From contig NZ_BMMF01000014.1 in assembly GCF_014645695.1 (NCBI RefSeq), forward strand, positions 62,001-126,000: 64,000 nucleotides of DNA, in the 5' to 3' direction. Origin of the DNA: Salinarimonas ramus (GTDB lineage Bacteria > Pseudomonadota > Alphaproteobacteria > Rhizobiales > Beijerinckiaceae). The position numbers were made by a program, and so were the translations under genes. Shown in pieces: positions 51,407 through 61,925 of the stretch. The notes beneath the pieces are model-generated. The model did not search any database. It saw only the letters and a list, made by a program, of their open reading frames with translations, and was not told the origin of the DNA. Position 1 is the stretch's first letter, and each line of letters opens with the position of its first letter.

Positions 51407-52740
51407 TGACGGCGACCCCTGCCAAGCCCGCGAGCGCCGTCGCGCCGCCGGCCCCCGCGCACGATCTCGCGCACGCGTTCAAGGACGCGCTGTTCTCCGC
51501 CCTTCTCGCGCTCGGCCTGTTCGGCGTGATCATGGGCCTCAAGACCGAGCAGGAGCCCACCGGGCTCATCCTCGAGCAGCATTGGGAGCGCGTCCTCTGG
51601 GCGGTCGGCATCGTCTTCGTGGGCCGTCTCGTGCTCAACCTGACGATCTGGCGCCGTCCCGGCGGAAAGCTCGACGACCTGATGCCGAAGGGCCTGCAGA
51701 AGTACGGCGGCTCCACCGGCACGGCGATCGGCGTCATCCTCATCGCGGTCGCGCTGACGCTGCCCTTCCTGCCCGGCGCCGAGCGCTACCACGTCGATCT
51801 GGGCACGCTCGTCCTCACCTACGTGATGCTGGGCTGGGGCCTGAACATCGTGGTCGGGCTCGCGGGTCTGCTCGACCTCGGCTATGTCGCCTTCTACGCG
51901 GTGGGCGCGTATTCCTATGCGCTGCTGGCGAGCTATTTCGATCTCGGCTTCTGGGCCTGCCTGCCGCTGGCCTTCATCCTGGCCTGCTTCTGGGGGATCA
52001 TCCTGGGCTTCCCCGTCCTGCGGCTGAGGGGCGACTACCTCGCCATCGTCACGCTGGCCTTCGGCGAGATCATACGCGTCGTCCTCTTGAACTGGTCCGA
52101 GTTCACCGGCGGTCCCAACGGCATCGGCCAGATCCCGCGGCCGTCCTTCTTCGGGCTCGAGTTCTCGCGGGGCGACGACGGCTTCGCGGCCTATTTCGGC
52201 CTCGAGTTCTCGTCGATGCACCGGATCATCTTCCTCTACTACGTGATCCTGGTGCTCGCCTTCGTCACCCACCTCGTCAGCGTGCGGCTGCGCAAGCTGC
52301 CCATCGGGCGCGCCTGGGAGGCCATGCGCGAGGACGAGATCGCCTGCCGCTCGCTCGGCCTGTCGATCGTGCGCACGAAGCTCACCGCCTTCGCCATCGG
52401 CGCGGGCTTCGGCGGCCTCGCCGGCGCGTTCTTCGCCACCCGCCAGGGCTTCATCTCGCCCGAGAGCTTCACCTTCATCGAATCGGCGCTCATCCTCGCC
52501 ATCGTCGTGCTCGGCGGCATGGGCTCGCAGCTCGGCGTCGCCATCGCGGCCGTGGTGATGATCGGCGGCTTCGAGTACTTCCGCGAGTTCGAGCAGTACC
52601 GCATGCTCGTGTTCGGAATGATGATGGTGCTCATCATGGTCTGGCGTCCGCGCGGCCTCGTGTCCTCGCGCGCTCCCTCGGTCTACCTGAAGGAACGCAA
52701 GAAGGTCGGCGCCGACATGGTTTCGCAGGGGCACGGCTGA
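51406..52740 (+). CDS. livM: branched-chain amino acid ABC transporter permease LivM
   Basis: A 444-residue permease, longer than usual because of an N-terminal extension of about 100 residues with two to three additional helices, a form known from several alphaproteobacteria. The core has LNIVVGLAGLLDLGYVAFYAVGAY (in parts: GLAGLLDLGYVAFYAVGAY), FPVLRLRGDYLAIVTLAFGEI and LGGMGSQLGVAIAAVV. Start overlaps the livH stop; stop overlaps the livG start. Pairs with LivH. Confidence 0.95.
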
Positions 52741-53648
52741 TGGCGCACGCGACGGACACGATCCTGCGCATCGATCATCTGACGATGCGCTTCGGCGGCC
52801 TCGTCGCCGTGGACGACCTCTCCTTCGAGGCGCGCCGCGGCGAGATCACCGCCCTCATCGGGCCCAACGGCGCCGGCAAGACGACGGTGTTCAACTGCAT
52901 CACCGGCTTCTACAAGCCGACCGAGGGCCGCATGGCGCTCGCCCACGGCTCCAGCGACGCCTTCGCGCATACCGACGAGCTGACGGCCTCGCCGCGCCAG
53001 TCCTGGAGCGGGGAGGGGCAGGCCCTCTACCTGCTCGAGCGCATGGCCGACCACGACGTCAACGCCAAGGCCAAGGTGGCGCGCACCTTCCAAAACATCC
53101 GCCTGTTCGGCGGCATGACGGTGCTCGAGAACCTCATGGTGGCGCAGCACCATTACCTGATGCGCGCCTCCGGCTTCACCTTCCTCGGCCTCGTCGGCGC
53201 CCCGCGCTATCGCCATGCGGAGCGCGCGGCCATCGAGCGGGCGAAGGGGTGGCTCGAGCGCATCAACCTCATCCATCGGGCCGACGAGCCGGCGGCGAGC
53301 CTCGCCTACGGCGACCAGCGCCGGCTCGAGATCGCCCGCGCCATGTGCTCGGATCCCGTGCTCCTGTGCCTGGACGAGCCCGCGGCAGGCCTCAATCCGC
53401 GCGAATCGGCCGAGCTCAACGAGCTGCTGCTCGGCATCAAGCGCGAGGAGCAGACCTCGCTCCTCCTCATCGAGCACGACATGAGCGTCGTCATGGAGAT
53501 TTCCGATCACGTGGTGGTGCTCGACTACGGCAAGAAGATCTCCGACGGCGCGCCGGACTTCGTCAAGAACGACCCGAAGGTCATCGCGGCCTATCTCGGC
53601 GTCGACGACGAAGAGGTGGATGCCGTCGAGGCGGAGGTGACGCAATGA
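52740..53648 (+). CDS. livG: branched-chain amino acid ABC transporter ATPase LivG
   Basis: A 302-residue ATPase. Walker A is GPNGAGKTT (about residues 41-49), the signature is [19 protein letters not shown], Walker [14 protein letters not shown] and the H-loop IEHDMSVVM. Between Walker A and the Q-loop (TFQNIRLF) lies an insertion of roughly 35 residues ([19 protein letters not shown]) not found in the short LivG proteins. Operon position and the paired LivF confirm the role. Start overlaps livM, stop overlaps livF. Confidence 0.95.
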   Translation: MAHATDTILRIDHLTMRFGGLVAVDDLSFEARRGEITALIGPNGAGKTTVFNCITGFYKPTEGRMALAHGSSDAFAHTDELTASPRQSWSGEGQALYLLERMADHDVNAKAKVARTFQNIRLFGGMTVLENLMVAQHHYLMRASGFTFLGLVGAPRYRHAERAAIERAKGWLERINLIHRADEPAASLAYGDQRRLEIARAMCSDPVLLCLDEPAAGLNPRESAELNELLLGIKREEQTSLLLIEHDMSVVMEISDHVVVLDYGKKISDGAPDFVKNDPKVIAAYLGVDDEEVDAVEAEVTQ

Positions 53649-54370
53649 GCCAGGCGATGCTCGACGTCTCCGGCGTCAAGACCTATTACGGCAACATCGT
53701 CGCGCTGCGCGGCGTGGACGTGACCGTCAACCAGGGCGAGATCGTCACGCTGATCGGCGCCAACGGCGCCGGCAAGTCCACCCTGATGATGACGATCTTC
53801 GGCAAGCCGCAGGCGCGCGAAGGCTCGATCACCTACATGGGCGAGGACATCACGCGCATGCCCACCCACAAGATCGCGCGGCTCTCCATCGCCCAGTCTC
53901 CGGAGGGGCGGCGCATCTTCCCGCGCATGACGGTGTTCGAGAACCTGCAGATGGGCGCCGCCATCACGGACGGCACGCATTTCCAATCGGACCTGGAGAA
54001 GGTCTTCGCCTTCTTCCCCCGCCTCAAGGAGCGCATGCACCAGCGCGGCGGTACGCTCTCGGGCGGGGAGCAGCAGATGCTCGCCATCGCCCGCGCGCTG
54101 ATGAGCCGGCCCAAGCTGCTCCTCCTCGACGAGCCGTCGCTCGGGCTGGCGCCGCTCATCGTCAAGCAGATCTTCGAGAGCCTCAAGACGCTCAACGAGC
54201 AGGACGGGCTCACCGTCTTCCTCGTGGAGCAGAACGCGTACCACGCGCTCAAGCTCGCCCATCGCGGCTACGTGATGGTCAACGGGCTCATCACCATGAC
54301 GGGCGGCGGGCGCGAGCTCCTCGCGAAGGAGGAGGTCCGCGCGGCCTACCTCGAAGGCGGACGGCACTGA
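53645..54370 (+). CDS. livF: branched-chain amino acid ABC transporter ATPase LivF
   Basis: A 241-residue ATPase with Walker A GANGAGKST, signature LSGGEQQMLAIARALM, Walker B LLLLDEPSLGLAP and VEQNAYHAL. It includes the LivF hallmark SPEGRRIFPRMTV. It dimerises with LivG to power import. The start overlaps the livG stop by four bases; a small membrane protein gene follows 12 bases on. Confidence 0.96.
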   Translation: MSQAMLDVSGVKTYYGNIVALRGVDVTVNQGEIVTLIGANGAGKSTLMMTIFGKPQAREGSITYMGEDITRMPTHKIARLSIAQSPEGRRIFPRMTVFENLQMGAAITDGTHFQSDLEKVFAFFPRLKERMHQRGGTLSGGEQQMLAIARALMSRPKLLLLDEPSLGLAPLIVKQIFESLKTLNEQDGLTVFLVEQNAYHALKLAHRGYVMVNGLITMTGGGRELLAKEEVRAAYLEGGRH

Positions 54371-54382
54371 GGGGAGGGGACG

Positions 54383-54748
54383 ATGGGCATTCTCTGGGAG
54401 ACGTCCTTCTGGGTCTTCTTCTTCGTGACGATCGTCCTCGCGGGCGGTGCGGCCTGGATGTCGGGGCGCGCCATCGCGCGTGGCTGGGAGCCGTACTGGC
54501 AGGCCGGAGCGTGGATGCTGCTGCTCGGCGCGGCATGCCGCTTCATCCACTTCTCGCTCTTCGGCGGAAGCCTCTTCAGCCTGCACTACTACGTCGTGGA
54601 CACGATCATCCTGATGATCATCGCCTGGTTCGGCCACCGCGCCACGCTCGCGGGGCTGATGACGCGGCAATACCGCTTCGCCTTCGAGTCGGCCTCGCCC
54701 CTGACCTGGCGGCCGCGCGCGGGTGCGGCGAACGGGCGGACGGAATGA
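54383..54748 (+). CDS. small integral membrane protein of the liv operon (DUF6867-like)
   Basis: A 121-residue protein with three hydrophobic helices (FWVFFFVTIVLAGGAAWM, AGAWMLLLGAACRFIHF, LHYYVVDTIILMIIAWFG) and a basic C-terminal tail. The same kind of small protein follows livF in other Hyphomicrobiales, as I recall under DUF6867. The function is unknown; from position it may support the transporter. It begins 12 bases after livF with GAGGGGACG as ribosome site. No signal peptide. Confidence 0.75.
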   Translation: MGILWETSFWVFFFVTIVLAGGAAWMSGRAIARGWEPYWQAGAWMLLLGAACRFIHFSLFGGSLFSLHYYVVDTIILMIIAWFGHRATLAGLMTRQYRFAFESASPLTWRPRAGAANGRTE

Positions 54749-54818
54749 CGGCGAAAGACCGTCGACAAGCTGCGCGAAACGCGCAGGAATAGCGGCTGCG
54801 GCGCGGCCGTAACCCGGA

Positions 54819-54840
54819 GGGAGCCCGCGAGCGGGCTCCC
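54819..54840 (+). terminator. hairpin between livF-DUF6867 and livK
   Basis: GGGAGCCCGC and GCGGGCTCCC form a 10-base perfect stem with a 2-base GA centre. No T-tract. It may attenuate read-through from the permease genes or stabilise the separate livK message. Confidence 0.5.
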
Positions 54841-54879
54841 GCGCCGGGGGTGTCGAATCCGAAAGAAGGGAACGAACCG

Positions 54880-55980
<1,101 letters not shown>

Positions 55981-56023
55981 TCGGGTGCGGGCCTCGCGCC
56001 CGCTCTCGTTCCCCTCGACCGGG

Positions 56024-56055
56024 AGCCCCCGCGCCACCGCGCGGGGGCTTTCGCG
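56024..56055 (+). terminator. rho-independent-type terminator after livK
   Basis: AGCCCCCGCGC and GCGCGGGGGCT form an 11-base perfect stem with loop CACC, followed by TTTCGCGTTCTC. Located 43 bases after the livK stop and just before the convergent moeA gene. Confidence 0.75.
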
Positions 56056-56076
56056 TTCTCGGTCCGGTGTCGCGCG

Positions 56077-57330
56077 TCAGAGCAGGCTCGACCAGGGCAG
56101 AAACCCGACGACGTCGCCCGCGGCGATGGCGGTCGTGTCCTCCGGAAGCTCCACCAGCCCCGCGGTCTCCGTCAGCGAGGTGACGACGCCCGCCCCCTCG
56201 CGCGGGTGCTTGAGGGCCATGAGGCCGCCCGCCCCGTCCGGCGCGAGCGCACAGCGCACGTATTCGCGCCGCCCCGCCTTCTTGCGATAGGCGAAGCCGG
56301 ATCGCACCGGGAAGGCGAGGGGGCGCCGCCAGGTCTCGCCGGCGAGCCGCGCGATCAGAGGGCGCGCGAGCATGGCGAAGGTCACGAGCACCGCGGCCGG
56401 GTTCCCCGGCAGGCCCACGAAAGCCGTGCCGCCGACGACGCCGAGCGCCACCGGCCGCCCGGGCTTGATTCCAACCCGCCAGAAGGTGAGCGCGCCGGCC
56501 GCCTCCACCGCCGCCTTGACGTGATCCTCCTCCCCCGTGGAGACGCCCCCCGAGGTGACGAGGAGGTCGACGTCCCCCGCGGCCGCGGCGAGCGCATCGC
56601 GCACCGCGTCCCGACCGTCCGGCAGGATGCCGAGATCGCGGGGCTCGCAGCCGGCCCGCGCGGCCAGCGCGAGGAGCATGGCGCGATTGGCGTCGTAGAG
56701 CTGCGCGGGCCCGAGCGGGCTCCCCGGCGCGACGAGCTCGTCGCCGGTGGAGAAGATGCCCACCCGCAGGCGTCGGCGAACCGCGACCTCGGACAGGCCG
56801 AGCCCCGCGAGGAGGGCGAGGTCGCGCGGCGAGAGGCGATGGCCGGCGCCCAGCACGCGCGCCCCCGCCTCCACGTCCTCGCCCGCGCGCCGCGCGTTGG
56901 CGCCGCGCGAGAGGCCCGCGGGCAGGACGACGTCGCCCTCCTCGCGCACGGCGTCCTCCTGCATGAAGACCGTGTCGAAGCCCTCCGGCATGGCCGCGCC
57001 CGTGAAGATGCGCACGGCCGATCCCGCGCCCGGCACGGCGCCCGCCGCAGCGCCGGCGGGGAGGCGTCCCGCCACCGGCAGGCGCGTCTCGGCGCCCGGC
57101 GTGAGGTCGGCGAAGCGCACGGCGTAGCCGTCGACGGCGGAGTTGAAGAAGGGCGGCAGCGGGATCGGCGCGCCGATGTCGTCCGCGAGCACGCGTCCGT
57201 CGGCGGCGAAGAGCGGGACATTCTCCACGCCGACCACCGGCGAGAGGCGCGCGGCGACGAGCGCGCGCGCCTCGTCGAGCCGCATCAAGGCGCCGCCGAA
57301 GGCGAAGCAATCATTGGAGAGCTGGGCCAT
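56077..57330 (-). CDS. moeA: molybdopterin molybdenumtransferase MoeA
   Basis: A 417-residue MoeA, which inserts molybdate into the pterin cofactor. Conserved parts include PLPPFFNSAVDGYAVRFADL (PFFNSAVDGYAVR), the IFTGAAMPEGFDTVFMQED block, GIFSTGDELV and TSGGVSTGEEDHVK. All four domains are present. It starts 24 bases after the mobB stop, so the two form an operon for molybdenum cofactor synthesis. The N-terminus MAQLSNDCFAFGG matches typical MoeA proteins. Confidence 0.96.
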   Translation of the reverse strand: MAQLSNDCFAFGGALMRLDEARALVAARLSPVVGVENVPLFAADGRVLADDIGAPIPLPPFFNSAVDGYAVRFADLTPGAETRLPVAGRLPAGAAAGAVPGAGSAVRIFTGAAMPEGFDTVFMQEDAVREEGDVVLPAGLSRGANARRAGEDVEAGARVLGAGHRLSPRDLALLAGLGLSEVAVRRRLRVGIFSTGDELVAPGSPLGPAQLYDANRAMLLALAARAGCEPRDLGILPDGRDAVRDALAAAAGDVDLLVTSGGVSTGEEDHVKAAVEAAGALTFWRVGIKPGRPVALGVVGGTAFVGLPGNPAAVLVTFAMLARPLIARLAGETWRRPLAFPVRSGFAYRKKAGRREYVRCALAPDGAGGLMALKHPREGAGVVTSLTETAGLVELPEDTTAIAAGDVVGFLPWSSLL

Positions 57331-57354
57331 CCGCGCCGTCCGCCTCGTATCGGT

Positions 57355-57927
57355 CTAGATCTCGTCGTCTCGTCGCTTCGGCCGTGCGAGCGTCATCACG
57401 GGGGCCTGGAGCGCGGGCAGGAGGGTGTCGCGTTCCTCCCCGTGGCGCAAGACCGCGTCGGCGATCGCCTCGACGTCGTCGAGGTCGATCACGGGCACGA
57501 TGGCGTCGGGCAGGGGTACGTCGCTCGCGACCGCACGCACGGATGCGAGCGTTCCGTGCAGCGGCGGCGCGCCGTTGGCCGCGCGATGCACGGCGATCTT
57601 GGGATGCGCCCAGCCCTTCCAGCCCTCGACGAGGACCACGTCCGCCGGCGAGAGCCGGGCGAGCAGCGCGCCGAGGGAGGGCTCGGGCTCGTCGGGGGCG
57701 AGCTCGCGAACGAGGGCGACGCGCCGGCCCGAGGCCACCAGCACCTCGCGGCCGCCGGCATCGCGATGCAGGCGGCTGTCCTTGCCGGGCTGATCGACGT
57801 CGAAGCCGTGGTGGGCGTGCTTCATGGTCGCGACCGTGAGGCCGCGCCCGGCGAGCGCCGGGATCAGCTTCGTCACGAGCGTGGTCTTGCCCGCGCCGCT
57901 CCAGCCGGTGATGCCGATCACGCGCAT
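57355..57927 (-). CDS. mobB: molybdopterin-guanine dinucleotide biosynthesis protein MobB
   Basis: A 190-residue P-loop protein: Walker A ITGWSGAGKTTLVTKLIP at the N-terminus, then TMKHAHHGFDVDQPGKDS, which is the MobB hallmark, and VLVEGWKGWAHPKIAVHR. MobB helps MobA add GMP to the molybdenum cofactor. First gene of the mobB-moeA pair, divergent from the 24-residue peptide gene. Confidence 0.94.
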   Translation of the reverse strand: MRVIGITGWSGAGKTTLVTKLIPALAGRGLTVATMKHAHHGFDVDQPGKDSRLHRDAGGREVLVASGRRVALVRELAPDEPEPSLGALLARLSPADVVLVEGWKGWAHPKIAVHRAANGAPPLHGTLASVRAVASDVPLPDAIVPVIDLDDVEAIADAVLRHGEERDTLLPALQAPVMTLARPKRRDDEI

Positions 57928-58017
57928 GCGCGAACCCCGCTCGCGAGCATCTGCTCGGGAACGTTACGCCCACGCTCCCCGTTGAGGCGCCACACACGCC
58001 GAACGGAGGGATTTCCC

Positions 58018-58092
58018 ATGAACGGCATCATCTACGCGGTCGGTCTCGTCGTCATCGTGATCGCGATCCTGTCGCTCGTCGGCTTCGTCTGA
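58018..58092 (+). CDS. 24-residue membrane peptide
   Basis: A very short gene: MNGIIYAVGLVVIVIAILSL followed by VGFV and TGA. Nearly all of it is one hydrophobic helix. A strong GGAGGGA ribosome site lies eight bases upstream of the ATG at 58018. The spacing and codon use support translation, and a similar small peptide is found in related bacteria to my memory. Function unknown; likely a small inner membrane protein. Confidence 0.65.
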   Translation: MNGIIYAVGLVVIVIAILSLVGFV

Positions 58093-58179
58093 GACGAGCG
58101 GGTGAGACCAGCACGGGCGGCGGCTCCGGTGGGCCGCCGCCCGGCTGCTGTTCCGGACGGGGCTCTCGGGCGCCTCCGA

Positions 58180-58698
58180 TCACCCCCCGCCTTTCGGGCC
58201 CTTGAGGTCCTTCAGCTTGTCGAAGGGCGAGACCTCCTCGTCCTCGATCACCGGGTCGAAATCGACGCCGGGCTTCCTCGGATAGGGATCGAGTCCCAGC
58301 GCCAGGAATTCCGCGGTCAGCGCGCCCAGGTCGATCTTGCCGTCGATGATCTCGTCGGGCGGATCGATCTCGCGCAGGGCCGCTTCCTCCTCCGTCGTCG
58401 GCTCGCTCGCGGGCGCGAAGTCGACGTCCACCTCCTCGACGATCTCCGCCTCGAAGGGCTCGAGCGTGACGACGCAGGTCTGCACCACGCGTCCGCGCAC
58501 CGTCCCGGTGACGCCGGCGCGCTTGGCGTCCCCCGACACCCGGAACTCGCCGAGCAGCGCATGGATCGCCGGCAGCTTGAAGGCGCGCGCCAGCGCCTCG
58601 CGCTCGGCCTCGCTCGCCTCCACGCGCACGACCTCGCCGCGCCCCGGCAGGCGATCGACGGAGACGAGGCGGGAGAGGGGGAGGGTGTCTTCGCTCAT
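58180..58698 (-). CDS. DUF177 (YceD) family protein
   Basis: A 172-residue acidic protein. The middle block VVQTCVVTLEPFEAEIVEEVDVDF and the C-terminal LDLGALTAEFLALGLDPYPRKPG, quoted in parts (CVVTLEPFEAEIVEEV, LTAEFLALGLDPYPRKP), fit DUF177, a family linked to ribosomal RNA accumulation and plsX neighbourhoods. The start overlaps the stop of the upstream CBP3-type chaperone gene by four bases. In related bacteria plsX-fabH follow; here the gene is followed by the convergent membrane peptide. Confidence 0.88.
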   Translation of the reverse strand: MSEDTLPLSRLVSVDRLPGRGEVVRVEASEAEREALARAFKLPAIHALLGEFRVSGDAKRAGVTGTVRGRVVQTCVVTLEPFEAEIVEEVDVDFAPASEPTTEEEAALREIDPPDEIIDGKIDLGALTAEFLALGLDPYPRKPGVDFDPVIEDEEVSPFDKLKDLKGPKGGG

Positions 58699-59267
58699 CG
58701 TGTCTCTCCTGGCGGGTTCGCCGGCACGTCGTCGGCCGCGTCGCCCGCCTCCAGGGTGGGAAAGATCGGGCCGTCGGCGAGGATCGCGTCGAGATCCTGG
58801 CCCTTCAGCCCGGCTTCCGCGTCGAGCGCGTAAGCGGCGAGGCGCCGCGCGGGTTCCTCGCCGCCGGTGACGTTGCGCTGGAGCGACACCGCGAGCGCCT
58901 CGAGGTCGCGCGCGTCGAGCAGCGGATCGTAGGCGCGGGCGCGCCCGTAGAAGGCCTCCGCCAGCGTCTTCATCTTCTTGGGCACCGCGAGGTCGCCCAC
59001 GCCCATCTCGCGCAGCGACAGGTCCAGCGCGCGAAACAGCGCGTCCGCGAGATCCTGGTTCACGTCCGCGGCGGGGGCGGGGAGGGTGCGCAAGTGCCGG
59101 AAGGTGAGGATGACGTGCAGGGAGAGGCATTCGAAGCGCCCCTCCACGGTGTCGGGCACCTCGGCCTCCGTATAGAGGCCCGGCTGGCGCGACGCTTGCG
59201 CGATGCGCGTGTACAGGCTCTCGACGAGCTCGCGGCGCGGGTCGCGCCGGAAGAAACGCAGGATCAT
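58695..59267 (-). CDS. ubiquinol-cytochrome c chaperone (CBP3-like) family protein
   Basis: A 190-residue protein with the family segments VESLYTRIAQASRQPGLY, FECLSLHVILTFRHLR, FRALDLSLREMGVGDLAVPKKMK (in parts: LDLSLREMGVGDLAVPKKM) and AFYGRARAYD. Relatives help assemble cytochrome bc1. Start taken at the ATG ending at 59267, followed by a basic MILRFFRRDPRR. Co-transcribed with the DUF177 gene (stop-start overlap) and divergent from bamE, an arrangement common in alphaproteobacteria. Confidence 0.9.
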   Translation of the reverse strand: MILRFFRRDPRRELVESLYTRIAQASRQPGLYTEAEVPDTVEGRFECLSLHVILTFRHLRTLPAPAADVNQDLADALFRALDLSLREMGVGDLAVPKKMKTLAEAFYGRARAYDPLLDARDLEALAVSLQRNVTGGEEPARRLAAYALDAEAGLKGQDLDAILADGPIFPTLEAGDAADDVPANPPGETR

Positions 59268-59380
59268 CGGCCTCGCTCGGGTTGTCGCGCCTTGCCAAAG
59301 GGTCTAGGTCGGGGATAAGCCTACTCGCCGGCGCGGCGCAAGCTTCCTCGTGCCGCATCCCGAGCCCGGACACCCCGAAC

Positions 59381-59887
59381 ATGCGTTTCGACGAGCGTCA
59401 TCCCGCACCGCAGATCAGCCGCCGCGGCCTCCTGCGCCTCGCCGCCGCCGGCGCAGCCGCGAGCCTCGCCGCCGGCTGCACGCAGACGATCGCGCCGATG
59501 TCCGAGGACTTCCAGCGCGGCTACATCCTCGACGAGGCCGCGCTCGAGCAGGTGACGCCGGGCATGGGCGCCCAGCAGGTGCTGGAGCTCATGGGCACGC
59601 CCTCCACCGTCTCCACGGTGGGGAACCAGTCCTGGTACTACATCAGCCAGACGGCGCGGCGCCGCGCGGCCTTCATGCGCCAGGAGGTCGTCGACCAGCG
59701 CGTCGCGGCGATCTACTTCACGCCCCAGCTGCGCGTCGAGCGCAAGGCGCTCTACGGGCTGGAGGACGGCGTGATCTTCGACTTCATCTCCCGCGAGACG
59801 CCCACCGGCGGCGCCGAGCAGAGCTTCGTGCGCCAGCTCTTCCGCGGCGTGACGAGCTGGAATCCGCTCGTCGGCGGCGGCAGCTGA
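59381..59887 (+). CDS. bamE: outer membrane assembly lipoprotein BamE (SmpA/OmlA family)
   Basis: A 168-residue lipoprotein. The signal carries SRRGLLRLAAAGAAASLAAGC: a twin-arginine-like SRRGLL followed by a hydrophobic run and the lipobox LAAGC, with the modified Cys near residue 29. Then the BamE fold: GYILDEAALEQVTPGMGAQQVLELMGTPS, quoted in parts (EQVTPGMGAQQVLELMGTPS), WYYISQTARRRA, VVDQRVAAIYF. It is a small subunit of the BAM complex for outer membrane proteins. The ATG at 59381 gives an N-terminus of 16 residues before the RR. The divergent CBP3 gene starts 113 bases upstream. Confidence 0.88.
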   Translation: MRFDERHPAPQISRRGLLRLAAAGAAASLAAGCTQTIAPMSEDFQRGYILDEAALEQVTPGMGAQQVLELMGTPSTVSTVGNQSWYYISQTARRRAAFMRQEVVDQRVAAIYFTPQLRVERKALYGLEDGVIFDFISRETPTGGAEQSFVRQLFRGVTSWNPLVGGGS

Positions 59888-59917
59888 GCGGACGCGCCTC
59901 GCGCATTCCGCCTTCCC

Positions 59918-59946
59918 TTGACATCCCACCGCCCGCATGAATGGTG
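59918..59946 (+). promoter_or_regulatory. putative aspS promoter
   Basis: TTGACA at 59918-59923 is a perfect -35 box. A weak -10-like AATGGT lies at 16 bases spacing. The position argues that the aspS start is at 59982 and not at the ATG at 59937, which lies between the boxes. Confidence 0.35.
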
Positions 59947-59981
59947 CGCGCGGTCCAATTCCCGTGAACGAGGGTCGATCC

Positions 59982-61817
59982 ATGACCGCCCCCAACCCCG
60001 CCGAGACGTCGATGCATCGCTATCGCTCCCACACCTGCGCCGGCCTGCGCGAGAGCGACGTGGGCGCGACCGTGCGCCTGTCCGGCTGGTGCCATCGCAT
60101 CCGCGACCATGGCGGCGTGCTCTTCATCGACCTGCGCGACCATTACGGCATCACCCAGATCGTCGTGGACCCCGACAGCCAGGCGTTCAAGACGGCGGAG
60201 AGCTGCCGCTCGGAATGGGTGATCCGCGTCGACGGCCGGGTGAAGAAGCGCCCCGCCGGCACCGAGAACGCGGACCTGCCGACGGGGCAGATCGAGGTGT
60301 ACATCACCGATCTCGAGGTGCTGGGCGCCGCGGCCGAGCTGCCGATGCCCGTCTTCGGCGATCAGGACTATCCCGAGGACATTCGCCTCAAGTACCGCTT
60401 CCTCGACCTGCGTCGCGAGAAGCTGCACCAGAACATCATGAAGCGCGGCAAGATCATCGATTCGATCCGCGCCCGCATGAAGGGGCAGGGCTTCTTCGAG
60501 TTCCAGACGCCGATCCTCACGGCCTCCTCGCCCGAGGGCGCGCGCGACTTCCTCGTGCCCTCGCGGCTCCATCCGGGCAAGTTCTACGCGCTGCCGCAGG
60601 CGCCCCAGCAGTTCAAGCAGCTCGTCATGATGTCGGGCTTCGACCGCTACTTCCAGATCGCGCCCTGCTTCCGCGACGAGGACGCCCGCGCCGATCGCTC
60701 TCCGGGCGAGTTCTACCAGCTCGACGTCGAGATGAGCTTCGTCACGCAGGAGGACGTGTTCCAGGCGGTCGAGCCCGTGCTGCGCGGCGTGTTCGAGGAA
60801 TTCGCGGACGGCAAGCGCGTGACGCCGGTCTTCCCGCGCATCCCCTACGCTCAGGCGATGCTCGAGTACGGCGTCGACAAGCCGGACCTGCGCAACCCCA
60901 TCCGCCTCGCCGACGTGACCGAGCTGTTCGCCCGCGAGGACGTGACCTTCAACGCCTTCAAGAACATCGTGAAGCACGGCGGCGTCGTGCGCGCCATCCC
61001 CGCGCCCGGCGCGGGCGGGCAGCCGCGCTCGTTCTTCGACAAGCTCAACGACTGGGCCCGCTCCGAGGGCGCTGCCGGGCTCGGCTACGTGATCTTCGAG
61101 GAGGAGGGCGGCGCCCTCGTCGGCAAAGGGCCGATCGCGAAGTTCATCCCCGCCGAGGTGCAGGGGCTGATCGCGCAGGCCGCCGGTGCGAAGGCGGGCG
61201 ACGCGGTGTTCTTCTCCGCCGGCGACAAGGGCAAGGCGGTGGCGCTCGCCGGCAAGGCGCGAATCCGGCTGGGCGAGGAGCTCGGCCTCATCGACGCGGA
61301 CCAGTACGCCTTCTGCTGGATCACCGACTTCCCGATGTACGAGTGGGACGAGGAGAACAAGAAGGTCGAGTTCTCCCACAACCCGTTCTCCATGCCCAAC
61401 TACGATCTCGACGCGTTCCAGGCGCTCGACCCCGCCGATGCCGACGAGATCCTCGGGATCACCGCGTTCCAGTACGACATCGTCTGCAACGGGATCGAGC
61501 TCTCGTCGGGCGCCATCCGTAACCACCGCCCCGAGATCATGCGCAAGGCCTTCGGGCTCGCGGGCTACGGCGCGGACGTGCTCGAGGCGAAGTTCGGCGG
61601 CATGCTGCGCGCCCTCTCGCTCGGCGCCCCGCCCCACGGCGGCATCGCGCCGGGTATCGACCGCATCGTCATGCTTCTGTGCGGCGAGCAGAACCTGCGC
61701 GAGGTCGTGCTCTTCCCCATGAACCAGAAGGCCGAGGACCTTCTCATGGGCGCGCCCTCCGAGGTCACGGCGAAGCAGCTGCGCGAGCTGCACATCCGGC
61801 TCAACCTGCCGGAGTGA
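59982..61817 (+). CDS. aspS: aspartyl-tRNA synthetase
   Basis: A 611-residue bacterial-type class II synthetase. An N-terminal OB anticodon-binding domain ([20 protein letters not shown] in part, [18 protein letters not shown]) leads to motif 2 ([27 protein letters not shown]), the inserted GAD domain and the C-terminal motif 3 ([22 protein letters not shown] in part, [12 protein letters not shown]). Length fits bacterial AspRS with the GAD insertion. Start chosen at 59982 with GAGGGTCGATCC before it. It charges tRNA-Asp, and possibly tRNA-Asn if asparagine is made by the amidotransferase route, as in many alphaproteobacteria. Confidence 0.96.
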   Translation: MTAPNPAETSMHRYRSHTCAGLRESDVGATVRLSGWCHRIRDHGGVLFIDLRDHYGITQIVVDPDSQAFKTAESCRSEWVIRVDGRVKKRPAGTENADLPTGQIEVYITDLEVLGAAAELPMPVFGDQDYPEDIRLKYRFLDLRREKLHQNIMKRGKIIDSIRARMKGQGFFEFQTPILTASSPEGARDFLVPSRLHPGKFYALPQAPQQFKQLVMMSGFDRYFQIAPCFRDEDARADRSPGEFYQLDVEMSFVTQEDVFQAVEPVLRGVFEEFADGKRVTPVFPRIPYAQAMLEYGVDKPDLRNPIRLADVTELFAREDVTFNAFKNIVKHGGVVRAIPAPGAGGQPRSFFDKLNDWARSEGAAGLGYVIFEEEGGALVGKGPIAKFIPAEVQGLIAQAAGAKAGDAVFFSAGDKGKAVALAGKARIRLGEELGLIDADQYAFCWITDFPMYEWDEENKKVEFSHNPFSMPNYDLDAFQALDPADADEILGITAFQYDIVCNGIELSSGAIRNHRPEIMRKAFGLAGYGADVLEAKFGGMLRALSLGAPPHGGIAPGIDRIVMLLCGEQNLREVVLFPMNQKAEDLLMGAPSEVTAKQLRELHIRLNLPE

Positions 61818-61925
61818 TCGCGACCAGCGAGGGGCGGAGACGATCGGGGTCCGTTGGGCGTTTACCCGACGCTCAGCGGCCCCTATCATCCTGGGCAACG
61901 AGAATCACGACGGGAGCGCGTCGCA

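Noticed and set aside
59937-59981. Upstream ATG of aspS at 59937
   Set aside because: It lies on top of the probable promoter, has no ribosome site and would add 15 unusual residues.
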